A stretch of DNA of 50,918 bases from JBDSGC01 sp046594105 (GTDB lineage Bacteria > Acidobacteriota > Thermoanaerobaculia > Gp7-AA8), in assembly GCA_046594105.1 (NCBI GenBank), contig JBKJQB010000060.1, positions 1 through 50,918 of the forward strand. The letters are read 5' to 3'. The notes under the pieces are model-generated. The model made no database searches. It was given only the letters and a program-made list of their open reading frames with translations, and had not been told where the DNA came from. Positions 8,767-18,560 of this stretch are shown piece by piece (within the stretch, counting starts at the first letter, position 1; each line of letters opens with the position of its first letter). The translations under genes were made by a program, and so were the position numbers.

Positions 8767-8997
8767 TCAGACGCGCCCTCTGCGTTTGCGAGCTTCCGCG
8801 ACCGCCCGCACCGGGTCGTCAGGGCCGCCCTTCACGGAGCCGGCCCAGCGCCATAGCCCCGGGCGCTCCGTTGTGATGGCGACGCGTCCGCCGTGGACTT
8901 CCCACGTGAGTTTGTCGCCCGGCCCGACGTCGAGCGCTTCACGGACTTCCTTGGGGACGGTCGTTTGTCCCTTGCTGGTGATGGTCGATGAAGGCAT
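8767..8997 (-). CDS. vapB: AbrB/SpoVT-type antitoxin of the PIN toxin
   Basis: A 76-residue protein with the swapped-hairpin signature 'STITSKGQTTVPKEVREALD' at its N-terminus, followed by 'VGPGDKLTWEVHGGRVAI'. This fold binds DNA as a dimer and usually represses its own operon. ATG 8997 is preferred over the longer frame (9015) because AAGGAG lies 7 bases upstream (9005-9010 on the minus strand). The C-terminal tail, rich in Arg and Lys, probably wraps the PIN toxin. Confidence 0.85.
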   Translation of the reverse strand: MPSSTITSKGQTTVPKEVREALDVGPGDKLTWEVHGGRVAITTERPGLWRWAGSVKGGPDDPVRAVAEARKRRGRV

Positions 8998-9004
8998 GGC
9001 CTGA

Positions 9005-9022
9005 CTCCTTACCAAAGTATAC
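9005..9022 (-). promoter_or_regulatory. Ribosome site and possible promoter/operator of the toxin-antitoxin operon
   Basis: On the minus strand AAGGAG (9010-9005) precedes the antitoxin ATG by 7 bases and decides the start. Just upstream is TATACT (9021-9016), a good -10 match containing the small palindrome GTATAC. If TATACT is the -10 element, transcription would start at or just before the ribosome site, giving an almost leaderless message. Its use as a promoter is therefore only a possibility. Confidence 0.4.
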
Positions 9023-9293
9023 AGCGGTAAGGATGGATGCGGCGGTTGAGATCGTCACTTCGGCAGGAGCTTGCTCACGTCGCATCTTCTCCCCGGCAGA
9101 CCTCCAGTCCAGCTAGATCCGGCGCAAGAACTACTACACTCACGCATTTGTCCACTGCTTCGCGAATTCGCTGGGAGCAACCCTCGCACTCGTCGCGTTC
9201 TTCAGAGCGGGTCCGTAGCAGCAATGACCAGGTTTTTGACTCCTTGCCGGGACACCTGCTCTCGCAGTGCAGGTCCGGCCGATGACCAGACCT

Positions 9294-12200
9294 TCACTTC
9301 ACGGCATTTCTCAACTCCTGGAAGTGTGCCGTCCTGATCAGACCTCCGACGGTGAGCGTTGGGTCGGTGAAGGAAGGCGCCGAAAAGCCGAGCCCGGTGA
9401 GCGCCGGAGTCAGCGCACTGCGAAGCTCCTCGATGTGCGCTTTCCGGATGAGAGTTGTTCCCGCAGTGACTGAGGGATCGGAAATCCAGATGGTCGCGGC
9501 CAGACCGGCGGTGAGGCGTGCCGCGTTGACCGCGGTCCGCAACTCCGTGAGGTGAATCGCTTTCACTCTGGTCGTTGTGGCGACCAGGGGGTCGTCGGTG
9601 AAGATCACTGTGGTGGCCAGGTCGCTGTTACTGAACGTGCTGGGTGCCCCGGAGAAGAGCGCTCGGGCGCGATAGACATATGCATGACCACCGGTCACGC
9701 TCAAGTCGGTGAAGGACACGACTGCTCCCAGGGTTGTGAGGCGCGCCGAGGATGCGCCGTCAGCCGCGCGCCAGATTTCGTATTGCGTGGCGCCGGTCGC
9801 GGCGACCCAGGTCAGCCCGATCGACGTGGGCGTCTGGGCTGTTGCCACAAATGAGGCAGGCGGAGTGGGACTGACGCTGGTGACGTAGGTGAACGCGGAC
9901 GGCGTCGTCGCCGTGGCTGCTGCAGGATTGCTCACCGCGACGCCAACCATGCCCGCTGCATGAGGGCCGGTAATCGCTGTCAGGATCTGCGGAGTGATGA
10001 CGCTGACGGTCGTGGCCGCGACGCCACCGATTGAAACGGTCGCCCCGGAGAGAAATCCGGAGCCGGTGATTGTCACCGGAGTTCCGCCCGCCGCCGGCCC
10101 GGCCGATGGACTGATCGAAATCACCGCAGGCGAGAACGTTGCCGATCCCTGATTGATGGTCAGGGAAATCGCGCCGCTCTCGTTGTAGTAGAAATTGTTG
10201 ACGAGGAATCGGTAGGTCGTTCCTGCAGTCGCTACGAATGACGCCGACGCGTCGAGGGAGCAGTCCACGTTTGGTGAATAGTTTTTGAGGCACATGCCGA
10301 TCGGGGTGTAGGTGCCACACGCATTGCCTGTGTAGCCGCTGACGACCGTGGCACTCTTGGACCCGCAAGCGGAAATGTAGAACGTCGCGCTGACCGACGG
10401 GGTAAACGATACCCACAGCCCATTGACCGGCGTGAAGCCCTGACACGACGGCACCGGGTCGGTGAGCTCGCCCGTCGACGCTTCGGTATCGAGTGTCAGC
10501 GTGTAGGGAAAGGGTCCGGTGGGGGGAATGACCAGAGGGGAGGCGCAGGATTCACCATCCTCCGGCACAATCACGTCGACCACCGCGCCTGCTTTCGCGC
10601 CACGCGTGTCGGTGGCCACGAGTGTTACCGGAAAACGCCCGCCCCTGTTGAAAGTGTGGCTCACCGACGCACCACTGGAGACGGCGTTAGTGCTCCAGAG
10701 ATCGGGAAAGAACCAGGTGGCAGTGGCGGAATCACCGATGTCAGGATCGGAGAAGGTGCCGGTGAAGGTGATCGTCGACCCTTTTGCAACCGTCTGCGTC
10801 GTCGCGGGCGTGCTGATGGCGGCCGTGGGCAGCGAGTTGCCGGTGCCGGGAACAGTGAGCTCCCACATGCCCCGCCCATGGGATGCAGCGCGAAGAATGG
10901 CGCCATCCTGCGTGGCCTGCAGGTCGTAGATCGACACGGCCGGCATGCCCGTCCCGAATCGCGACCAGTTCGCGCCCCCATCCGTCGAACGATAGACGCC
11001 GACGTCGGTGCCGCAATAGATCGTATTGACGTCGGTGGGATCGATTCGTACGACCTGCGCGGAGAATCCTGGCAGTCCGGTGCCCCGTGCGATCCAGTTC
11101 GTCCCGCCGTTGAGTGTGTAATAGACCGAGGTCCCCGACTGTCCGGCGAACGCTGCATACGCCTTGTTCGGGTCGGTCGGATCGATCTCGATGTGAAGAA
11201 CGTACTTTGCGGGCAAACCATTGGTCACCGAATTCTGGCCCACCCAGTTGGCGCCGCCGTCGGTGGAGCGGTAGATCGTTCCGGACTTCCCGACCATCAG
11301 AATCTGCGCGTTTGATTTCGCGATGGCGATCGTGCGGATGGACCACCCGTTCCATGCCACTCCGGTCGTGGTCGTCGGGAGCGGCGTCCAGGAATCGCCG
11401 CCGCTGGCAGATTTCCATACGCGGCTGGACACCGTGTAGACGACCGCAGGGTTGGAGGGGTCGATCTTGATGACGGAGAAAAACGGTGCGCTGTCGGTTG
11501 AGAGGAACGGTGGCGTTGTCACCATCATCGTGGGGGAACTGATTCCGGCGCGCCGGGTGCGGGCCACGGTTCCATACTGCGTCGTCGCAAATGCCACCGA
11601 GGGGGCGGCCTCGTTCACCGCGGATTGAAAGCCGTCGCTGTGGTGGAAGTAGTTCCAGGCCGTGCCTCCCGCGTCAGGGCGGAACACCGTCCCGTTGTCC
11701 TGCTGCCCGCCGAAGATGCGGTTGCGGTTGACCGGATCGACCGACAGTGCGTAGAACTGCCGGGTCACCAGGTTCGCATTTCTGTTCACGGTCGTTACGC
11801 CGTGGTCCGCGGATGTCCAGAGCCCGCCGTCATTCGCGATGTACAGCGTGCCGCCGGCATCGTAGCGAAGGTCGTGGACATCGACGTGTGGAGATCCCCC
11901 TGTTCCACCAAATGCTGGTTTGGCCCAGTTGACGCCTCCGTTGGTGGTCTTGGCGTACGTGACGCCGCCGACGATGACGGTATTGGGGTCGGCCGGCGCT
12001 ACGACGATGGCGTTGTCGTAGGTGACCTGCTGACCCATGATCGAGTTGACGCCCGGGTCGGCGGACAGTCCCGTATTGCTCCAGTTCGCGCCGCCGTTGG
12101 TGGAGGTGTAGACGTAGGCCGTCTCCGCGATGCCGTTATAAATCGTCGTGGACGCATAGAGAACCTGCGGGTTGGACGGAGCGATGGCCAGACTGATCCG

Positions 12201-13232
12201 AGTGACCTGCTGAGTGGTTGTGGACACCGGAAAACCGGTGGCTGAGGGATTCCAGGTCGCGCCGCCGTCGGTCGATTTCAAAATGGTGGATGAGGAGAAG
12301 TTATTGGGATCGGCGTAGGCGTTACGCGCGGACCAGTAACCCCCATCCCAGGTTGACGCATACAGCGTCTGGCCGTTGGAGGGATCGCGGACGATGTCGG
12401 TCACCTGGCCGTAGCCGATCGTCGCCGGCGCCGACGACGACCGGATCACCGTGGTCCAGGCCGGAGTGGCGCTGAGACCCGAGAGTGAGCGGCGCGCGCC
12501 GATCGGCGTCCCCACGATCACGTCATTCGGATTCGTGGGATTGACGGAGATGCGGTAGTACGCCGTCGAATCGACGGTGGTGGGCAGCGTCCAATTGACG
12601 CCGCCGTCCGTCGAGTACAAGAGTCCGATGCCTGGAATGGAATCGCTGGCGCCGGGTTCGCCGGTGCCGAGGTAAACCTTCAAAGGATCGCTCGGCGCAT
12701 AGGCAATCGCGCCGACCGATAGGTTCGCAATCGTCTCGGTCAGGGGCGTCCAGGATGCGCCGCTGTCGATCGACTTCCACGCCCCGCCGCCTGCGGCGCC
12801 AACCAGGATGGTTCCGGCGGTTGTTGGATGCGTGGCCACTGCGGTGAGGCGCCCTGCTCCGTTGGTCGGGCCGATGTTCGTCCACACCGTGCCGCCAATG
12901 GAAAGGGATCGGGGACCGCGACGTTCGCGATCAAGCTCGTTCTTCATGGCCCGGGTGGTGTCCAGGAGCCACTGAGCATCGATGTAGCCGTTGTCTCCGT
13001 GCCGCTGGAGGTAGTCGAGCAGGCGACCGTCGAGACACCCCTCCTCGCCATCCTTGATGCGGGGATCGCGTTGGACCGCTGGCTCCGGAGCGAGAGAACC
13101 GTTTTTCTCGCCTTCGTGAAGGGCACGAGCACGATCGTCGCCCGGCCGGCGTTGGTCCGCAGCGGCTGACGACATTGCGACCGCCAGGAGCGCGACCATC
13201 GCAGAGCTCCGCACTGCCGCCTGAATCTGCAT
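9294..13232 (-). CDS. Large secreted BNR/Vps10-type beta-propeller protein with PKD, IPT and FN3 domains
   Basis: A 1312-residue secreted protein. ATG 13232 is chosen over an open frame extending to 13511 because GGAGG lies 5 bases upstream and a signal peptide (MQIQAAVRSSAMVALLAVAM) follows at once. Residues about 120-720 hold about ten Asp-box/BNR motifs (for example 'STDGGVNWTL', 'STDGGATWNP', 'STDGGANWSRF'), as in Vps10/sialidase-like propellers. A PKD-like domain ('FTGTFSDPDIGDSATATWFF') follows, then a PPC-like domain, an IPT/TIG domain ('SAGPAAGGTPVTITGSGF'), an FN3 domain, and a C-terminal 97-residue module with three K-A-x-H-x-x-E-L-R repeats (9294-9587). That module recurs in the protein at 18933-20951. 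A surface-exposed or secreted binding protein is likely; no catalytic residues are seen. Confidence 0.85.
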   Translation of the reverse strand: MQIQAAVRSSAMVALLAVAMSSAAADQRRPGDDRARALHEGEKNGSLAPEPAVQRDPRIKDGEEGCLDGRLLDYLQRHGDNGYIDAQWLLDTTRAMKNELDRERRGPRSLSIGGTVWTNIGPTNGAGRLTAVATHPTTAGTILVGAAGGGAWKSIDSGASWTPLTETIANLSVGAIAYAPSDPLKVYLGTGEPGASDSIPGIGLLYSTDGGVNWTLPTTVDSTAYYRISVNPTNPNDVIVGTPIGARRSLSGLSATPAWTTVIRSSSAPATIGYGQVTDIVRDPSNGQTLYASTWDGGYWSARNAYADPNNFSSSTILKSTDGGATWNPSATGFPVSTTTQQVTRISLAIAPSNPQVLYASTTIYNGIAETAYVYTSTNGGANWSNTGLSADPGVNSIMGQQVTYDNAIVVAPADPNTVIVGGVTYAKTTNGGVNWAKPAFGGTGGSPHVDVHDLRYDAGGTLYIANDGGLWTSADHGVTTVNRNANLVTRQFYALSVDPVNRNRIFGGQQDNGTVFRPDAGGTAWNYFHHSDGFQSAVNEAAPSVAFATTQYGTVARTRRAGISSPTMMVTTPPFLSTDSAPFFSVIKIDPSNPAVVYTVSSRVWKSASGGDSWTPLPTTTTGVAWNGWSIRTIAIAKSNAQILMVGKSGTIYRSTDGGANWVGQNSVTNGLPAKYVLHIEIDPTDPNKAYAAFAGQSGTSVYYTLNGGTNWIARGTGLPGFSAQVVRIDPTDVNTIYCGTDVGVYRSTDGGANWSRFGTGMPAVSIYDLQATQDGAILRAASHGRGMWELTVPGTGNSLPTAAISTPATTQTVAKGSTITFTGTFSDPDIGDSATATWFFPDLWSTNAVSSGASVSHTFNRGGRFPVTLVATDTRGAKAGAVVDVIVPEDGESCASPLVIPPTGPFPYTLTLDTEASTGELTDPVPSCQGFTPVNGLWVSFTPSVSATFYISACGSKSATVVSGYTGNACGTYTPIGMCLKNYSPNVDCSLDASASFVATAGTTYRFLVNNFYYNESGAISLTINQGSATFSPAVISISPSAGPAAGGTPVTITGSGFLSGATVSIGGVAATTVSVITPQILTAITGPHAAGMVGVAVSNPAAATATTPSAFTYVTSVSPTPPASFVATAQTPTSIGLTWVAATGATQYEIWRAADGASSARLTTLGAVVSFTDLSVTGGHAYVYRARALFSGAPSTFSNSDLATTVIFTDDPLVATTTRVKAIHLTELRTAVNAARLTAGLAATIWISDPSVTAGTTLIRKAHIEELRSALTPALTGLGFSAPSFTDPTLTVGGLIRTAHFQELRNAVK

Positions 13233-13624
13233 CGATCCTCCGCGTTTTGGGGTTTCCGGCATGGTAGTACATGAGAGCGGATCTAGAAGTTGGCAGCGAT
13301 GAAGAGGACATTCGTTGTCACGGGAAGTCACGTCGCGAGGGGGCCGGAAGACTCGAGAAGTCAAAGGAGCGTCAACTCGCACAAATGAATGGAGAGATGG
13401 GGCCTGCCATCGGCCGGGAAGCAGCGATGAACGGTTTCCTTGCCCCCCGTGATTTTCGAAAAAGTGCTTATGCCCGGTCTCGTCTTTTGAGACAGTTACC
13501 GGGAGGTTCATTCGAAGCTGGGGCTCGACAGGCTTGGCGGCGGCGGGCGGCGACGTGTCTGGGGACGTATAGTGGCCCTACACCCTGTTGCACCGATCGA
13601 AGACGCGGATTGAAGGAGACGACC
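13233..13624. other. Divergent intergenic region between the BNR protein and the FIST protein
   Basis: About 390 bases. It holds the ribosome sites of both divergent genes (GGAGG near 13240 on the minus strand, AAGGAG near 13613-13618 on the plus strand). An open + frame from 13271 runs into the FIST gene but reads like non-coding sequence. No clear promoter or operator is assigned. Confidence 0.4.
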
Positions 13625-14857
13625 ATGTCCACCGAGACTGCTGTCGGAACCAGAGCGGCTGTCGGCTTTAGTGAAAAAACGAGCTCGCGCGAGGCGGGCG
13701 CGGAAGCAGCGCGGAAAGCATTCGAGCAACTCGACGGCGCGCGATGCGATCTCGTCCTTCTCTTTGGCACTTCGAAACATGATCCAACGCTGATTCGCGA
13801 CGGTGTCCGTTCGGTCGTGGGGAACGCGGTTCCCCTCTTCGGCGGCTCGGCGGTCGGTGTCATCACGAATGACGCGATGGGCTACGAGGGATATCAGGTC
13901 GGCGTCGCTGTGCTGACATCCGATTCGATGCGCTGCGACATGTTCATCGAGAGAGGTGTGGCCGGCAATGAATACGAGGTGGGGCGTGCGCTGGCCCGGC
14001 AGATTGCCGCCACGACCGCGGGCGGAGAGAGTCTGCTGCTCCTCTACGACATCGTCAAAACACGAATGTCCGATGACGGGATGAACCTGAACATGGCCAC
14101 CCCGCTCCTGAAGGGAATGACGGAGGTGCTCGGGGAATGGCCTCGCACCGCCGGTGGCGGCACGATGGGTGACATGCAGTGGAACCCCTCCCACCAATGG
14201 TTCAAGGACAGCATCGAGGCCCAGAGCGCGATCGCGCTCGTCCTCTCGGGCGACGCGCGGCTGGACACGGTCATTGTCCACGGTTGCAAGCCCTCCAGCC
14301 CCTACTACACGATCACGAAAGCTGAGGGCAACAACGTCCTGGAGCTCGACGGTCGCCCCACCACTCAGGTGATCGCCGAGCTGCTTGGCCCGGACTCGAA
14401 CACCACATGGGAAGCCTACCCCCTCTTCATTTCCCTTGGATTGAATCAGGGGGACAAGTTCGGGGAATACAGCGAGGACGATTACGCGGTGCGCCTCTGC
14501 ATGGGCGTGGACTCAGAGCGTGGCGGCCTGCTCATGTTCGGCGACGATCTGCAGGCCGGCTGCGAAGTACAGCTCATGCGGCGCAGCATCGACTTCGGCT
14601 ATATCGCCCAGCGCGTCGAAGGTTTGCTCAAACGCGTGGGAGACCGCAAGCCCGTCATGGCTCTCTACATCGATTGCGCCGGACGGGCCGGCGCGTACTC
14701 GGGCACCGAGCGCGAGGAAGCGGAAGAGGTGCAGAAGGTGATCGGATCGCGCATGCCCTTGCTCGGCTGGTATGTCGGATGCGAGATCGCCAAGGCCGGG
14801 CCGGCCATGCAATCACACAACTGGACGGGCGTGCTCAGTATCCTCAGCGTCTCCTGA
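13625..14857 (+). CDS. FIST-domain (FIST_N + FIST_C) sensor protein
   Basis: A 410-residue cytoplasmic protein. ATG 13625 follows AAGGAG at a 6-base spacing. The N-terminal half (about 30-220) reads 'CDLVLLFGTSKHDPTLIRDG', 'PLFGGSAVGVITNDAMGYEG' and 'LLLYDIVKTRMSDDGMNLN', the FIST_N pattern; the C-terminal half (about 240-395) has 'YPLFISLGLNQGDKFGEYSE' and 'PVMALYIDCAGRAGAYSG', the FIST_C pattern. FIST domains are proposed small-ligand sensors in signal transduction, and here the protein has no fused output domain. The hybrid kinase gene starts 33 bases downstream, so the FIST protein is probably its sensory partner. Confidence 0.85.
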   Translation: MSTETAVGTRAAVGFSEKTSSREAGAEAARKAFEQLDGARCDLVLLFGTSKHDPTLIRDGVRSVVGNAVPLFGGSAVGVITNDAMGYEGYQVGVAVLTSDSMRCDMFIERGVAGNEYEVGRALARQIAATTAGGESLLLLYDIVKTRMSDDGMNLNMATPLLKGMTEVLGEWPRTAGGGTMGDMQWNPSHQWFKDSIEAQSAIALVLSGDARLDTVIVHGCKPSSPYYTITKAEGNNVLELDGRPTTQVIAELLGPDSNTTWEAYPLFISLGLNQGDKFGEYSEDDYAVRLCMGVDSERGGLLMFGDDLQAGCEVQLMRRSIDFGYIAQRVEGLLKRVGDRKPVMALYIDCAGRAGAYSGTEREEAEEVQKVIGSRMPLLGWYVGCEIAKAGPAMQSHNWTGVLSILSVS

Positions 14858-14890
14858 TCGCGCTCTTGTTACCGATCGACGACTTCGAAC

Positions 14891-17800
14891 ATGGCCGACG
14901 ACTCCATCGATCCGGAACAACTGCGACGGGAGATCGCGTACTACAAGCGACAGGTCTCCGAGCTCGCTGGCGCGAACCTGAAGCTCGATTACATGCTGCC
15001 CGGTCTCCGGCACGAGTTGCGACAGAAGCGTCAAGGTTTCGCGCTTCTTTCACAACTGCAGCAGTCCGTCGGCGTCCATAAAGAGATTTCCACGATTCTC
15101 GAGATCACCATCCATGCCCTGAACGCTACGCTGGGCATGGACCGCACCGTGGCCCTCGCTCCAACGGAGCGGAAGAACTGGTATCGGCCTGCCCAATGGA
15201 CGGGCTTCAAGGAAGAGGCCTCACGCGGTTTCCCGGAACTGCTGCTGGAGCTGCCTGATGATCTTCTCGATGCTTCCGGGACGCTCCTCGTCACCAAGAC
15301 CAGCGAGAAGACCGGGCTGCACGAGCAGATCGCGACGGCCTTCGAGCTCCCTTTCTTCGTCGCGGTGCCGGTGACGGGTGAAAGCGCGACGATCGCCGTG
15401 ATCCTGACCGGGCGGCTCAATGAGACGCCCCCGCTCTGGCCGGCTCTCAATGCGGGCGACGTCGACACTCTGCGTGCCATCGCCGGCCTGGTCACCGCAA
15501 CGGTGAAGAACATGCGCGTGGCCGTGCTGGAGGAGACGGACCGGCTCAAGACCGAGTTCTTCGCCAACATCTCTCACGAATTTCGCACGCCCATCACGCT
15601 CACGCTCGGCCCCATCGAGCACATTCTCAGCGGGGCATACGGAGACGTACCGATGCCCATGCGCCGACATCTGACGGTGATGGCTCGCAATCAGGAGCGG
15701 TTGCTCGGCCTGGTCAACCAGATCCTGGACCTGGCAAAACTCGAAGCCGGACAGATGATGACGCGCGCCGCGCGGATGCCCGACGTGAATCGTCTCATCG
15801 AGGATCGCGCCGCCACGTTCCGCGCCGCCTCCGGAAAACCGCAGGTGGACCTCCGCCTGACGCTGGATCCCCGAGCCGCTGGCGCGGATCTCTATCTGGA
15901 TCGAGAGAAATTCGACAAGCTCCTGACCAACCTGCTTTCGAACGCGTACAAATTCACGCGGGAGGGATCCATCGAGATCCGCACCGAGCTTGCCGAGAGC
16001 TCGTTTCGGATGTGGGTCAACGACAGCGGCATCGGCATCAAGGACGATCAGCTGCCATACATCTTCGACCGCTTCCGGCAGGCCGACGCCAGCGCCTCCC
16101 GCGAATTCGGCGGCACCGGACTGGGCCTGGCCCTGGTCAGGGAAGTGGCCAAGCTACACGGCGGCGATGTCGTCGTTTATAGCCAGTTCGGCAAAGGCTC
16201 GACCTTCGAGGTGGTCATTCCCCTCGGGAAAGCGCATCTCCAGCCGTCCGAGATCGTCGAGCTCGAAGAGGACGATCCCGGCTCGTACCTGCAGCCCATC
16301 GCTGTGATGCACGAGCTGGCCGAAGCCGTCGAGCACGTCGACACGCTGAACCGCGGTGCGGAGCAATCACGCGATGCCAGTCGTCCCACCATTCTCTATG
16401 CCGAGGACAATGCGGATTTGCGCAACTACGTGTCCGGCCTGCTGCGCGCGGAATACAACGTCTTCGTGGCGTCTGACGGCGAGGACGGCCTGGAGAAAGC
16501 GCGGCAGTACGAGCCGGATCTGATCATCACCGATTTCATGATGCCCCGGGTGAGCGGACGGGAGTTCCTTCAGGCCATCCGCAACGACCCTGCGCTGCGC
16601 CGCCTGCCGGTCATCTTCCTGACCGCACGCGTAGGAACAGCGGCGCGCCTGGAGAGCCTCAACGCCGGCGCGGACGACTACCTCACCAAGCCGTTCGATC
16701 AGGGCGAGCTGCTCGCGCGCGTTCGCAACCTGCTGCGTGCACGCGCGCAGGAGCGCCAGGTGGAGGAGCTCAATCACCGCCTCGAAGCGCGCATCGAACA
16801 GCAGGTGGCCGAGCTCGTGCGCAGCGGCGAGCTTCATCGCTTTCTGCCACAGTCGATCGTCAGCAGTGTCCTCAGCGGACGCCTTCACACGCACTCGAAG
16901 TTCGAGAGACGGAAGATCACCGTACTCTTCGCGGCGATCGCCGATTTCTCCCAGCTCAGCGAACAGCTGGAGCCGGAGGATCTCTCCGCTCTGCTCAACG
17001 ACTACCTCCGGGAAATGACGGCCATCGCGGTCGAGGAGGGGGGAACCGTCGACACGATCGCCGGCGGCACGCTCATGGTGCTTTACGGGGCACCGGACGA
17101 GTTGCCGGTCGACCGGCAGGTTCGGGCTGCCATCGAGAGCGGCCGGCGCATGCATGCGCAGGCGGACGAGCTCAATGCGCTCTGGCAGCGCTACGGCGTT
17201 TCCGAGGTGCGCCTGCAGATTGGCGTCAATACCGGTTTCTGCACGCTGGGCGTTTTCGGGTCCGACGCTCTGCGCAGCTACACGGCGGTCGGCTCGCCAC
17301 TCACCGTGGCCGCCCGCCTTCAGGACGAAGCAGGCGCTGGAGCCTTGCTGTTGGGGCTTCCCACGTATGCGCTGGCGGCGAAAGACGCGCTCGTTGGCGC
17401 GCGGGGACCGGTGAGTCTGAGCGGCACGGGAAGCATCCAGTATTACGAACTCCCCGCGGCGGAGCGTCCTACGATCATCCCGTCGAAGACCGCGGGACGA
17501 TCTCGTGCCATCACGCCCGGAAGCACCATCGCGCAGTTCCGCGTCCTCTCGACCCTCGGCGCCGGCGGGATGGGCATCGTCTATCTGGCCGAGGATACGA
17601 AGCTTGGCCGGCGCGTGGCGTTGAAAGTGCTGCCGGCTGAAGTCGCCGAGGACAGGGAGCGTTTGCAACGCTTTCTCCTCGAAGCGCGCTCGGCATCCAA
17701 ACTGAACCACGCCAACGTTGCCCACATCTACGACATCGACGAATTCGAAGGCACGCGGTTCATCGTGATGGAGTACGTGGAGGGTACGACGCTGGACCGG

Positions 17801-18382
17801 CGGATCGACGGCCAGCCTCTCGACGGAGCGGAGATGCTGCGCGTTTCCGTGCAGATCGCCGAAGCCCTCGAGGAAGCGCACAACAACGGCGTGGTGCACC
17901 GCGACATCAAGCCCCAGAACATCGGAATCACTTCGCGAGGCCAGGTGAAAGTGCTCGACTTCGGCCTGGCAAAAGTCAGCGGTGCAGCTGATCACGACGA
18001 CCTTCGCGACTTCCGGTCCACCGAGTTCAAGACGGCGCCCGGGGTCATGATGGGCACGGTGCACTACATGAGCCCGGAGCAGGCGTTAGGCCGCGAAGTC
18101 GATTTTCGGACCGACGTGTTCAGCCTCGGTGTCGTGATGTATGAGATGGTCACAGGCCGCCTCCCCTTCTCCGGCGCCACGCGCGGCGAGACCATTGACC
18201 TGATCCTGCACGCCGAACCGACTCCGGTGAGCCATCTCAATGACAACGTTTCCCAGGGCCTCGAGGCCATCATTGGAAAGTGCATGGCCAAAAACCCCGC
18301 CGCTCGATATCCATCGACCGGGGATCTCCTGGTTCATCTCCGAGACATCGAAGCGCAACAGGGGAGGATCGCCGCGGTCTGA
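14891..18382 (+). CDS. Hybrid histidine kinase / receiver / cyclase-like / Ser-Thr protein kinase fusion
   Basis: A 1163-residue soluble protein. Order: short coiled coil (about 8-50); GAF-like domain (55-205); HisKA with phospho-acceptor His229 in 'ANISHEFRTP'; HATPase with N-box 'LLSNAYKFT' (349-357), 'DSGIGI' and 'GGTGLGL'; receiver domain 500-615 with Asp548 and Lys600; coiled coil 620-645; class III cyclase-like domain 675-820; Ser/Thr kinase 880-1155 with Lys912, HRD 1003-1005 and DFG 1023-1025. Both phosphotransfer systems look intact. The cyclase-like domain lacks both metal aspartates (Ala682 and Gly726) and the transition-state Asn (Thr805), so it is probably a non-catalytic nucleotide-binding or dimerisation domain. 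It is co-directional with and 33 bases after the FIST gene. There is no membrane segment. The fusion suggests His-Asp signalling feeding Ser/Thr phosphorylation. Confidence 0.9.
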   Translation: MADDSIDPEQLRREIAYYKRQVSELAGANLKLDYMLPGLRHELRQKRQGFALLSQLQQSVGVHKEISTILEITIHALNATLGMDRTVALAPTERKNWYRPAQWTGFKEEASRGFPELLLELPDDLLDASGTLLVTKTSEKTGLHEQIATAFELPFFVAVPVTGESATIAVILTGRLNETPPLWPALNAGDVDTLRAIAGLVTATVKNMRVAVLEETDRLKTEFFANISHEFRTPITLTLGPIEHILSGAYGDVPMPMRRHLTVMARNQERLLGLVNQILDLAKLEAGQMMTRAARMPDVNRLIEDRAATFRAASGKPQVDLRLTLDPRAAGADLYLDREKFDKLLTNLLSNAYKFTREGSIEIRTELAESSFRMWVNDSGIGIKDDQLPYIFDRFRQADASASREFGGTGLGLALVREVAKLHGGDVVVYSQFGKGSTFEVVIPLGKAHLQPSEIVELEEDDPGSYLQPIAVMHELAEAVEHVDTLNRGAEQSRDASRPTILYAEDNADLRNYVSGLLRAEYNVFVASDGEDGLEKARQYEPDLIITDFMMPRVSGREFLQAIRNDPALRRLPVIFLTARVGTAARLESLNAGADDYLTKPFDQGELLARVRNLLRARAQERQVEELNHRLEARIEQQVAELVRSGELHRFLPQSIVSSVLSGRLHTHSKFERRKITVLFAAIADFSQLSEQLEPEDLSALLNDYLREMTAIAVEEGGTVDTIAGGTLMVLYGAPDELPVDRQVRAAIESGRRMHAQADELNALWQRYGVSEVRLQIGVNTGFCTLGVFGSDALRSYTAVGSPLTVAARLQDEAGAGALLLGLPTYALAAKDALVGARGPVSLSGTGSIQYYELPAAERPTIIPSKTAGRSRAITPGSTIAQFRVLSTLGAGGMGIVYLAEDTKLGRRVALKVLPAEVAEDRERLQRFLLEARSASKLNHANVAHIYDIDEFEGTRFIVMEYVEGTTLDRRIDGQPLDGAEMLRVSVQIAEALEEAHNNGVVHRDIKPQNIGITSRGQVKVLDFGLAKVSGAADHDDLRDFRSTEFKTAPGVMMGTVHYMSPEQALGREVDFRTDVFSLGVVMYEMVTGRLPFSGATRGETIDLILHAEPTPVSHLNDNVSQGLEAIIGKCMAKNPAARYPSTGDLLVHLRDIEAQQGRIAAV

Positions 18383-18406
18383 TTCCGGCGCTTCGCATGC
18401 GCTGAG

Positions 18407-18560
18407 TTGCAAAGTTGCGTCCTGGAGAAGCGTCTGAAGAACCAGGTGAGCGAAGTGTTAGCGGCCCTCGCTCCGTTCCGGGACCGCATCACGTCAGTGG
18501 CAGTGGAGTCGACATTCAACTGGTCCTGGCTCGTCGATGGCTACAGGACGCCGGCTATGC
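18407..18560 (+). pseudogene. IS110-family transposase remnant (N-terminal fragment, frameshifted)
   Basis: From 18407 the + strand reads 'CVLEKRLKNQVSEVLAALAP' and then 'VESTFNWSWLVDG', the early part of the RuvC-like N-terminal domain of IS110 transposases (E-ST-x-NW-x-WLVDGL). After 'VDG' the family pattern continues in another frame as 'LQDAGYATGW' (around 18540-18570), showing a frameshift. Nothing of the C-terminal transposase domain follows. It is a dead fragment in the spacer between the hybrid kinase and the beta-helix gene. Confidence 0.7.

Noticed and set aside
9254..9274. ACCTGC/GCAGGT hairpin after the BNR gene as a terminator
   Set aside because: The stem has only six base pairs and no T-run, so it is too weak to call.
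13271..13624. In-frame upstream extension of the FIST protein
   Set aside because: The sequence is not protein-like, and AAGGAG sits at ideal spacing before ATG 13625.
16367..18064. Long minus-strand open frame opposite the hybrid kinase
   Set aside because: It is antisense to well-supported receiver, cyclase-like and kinase domains.
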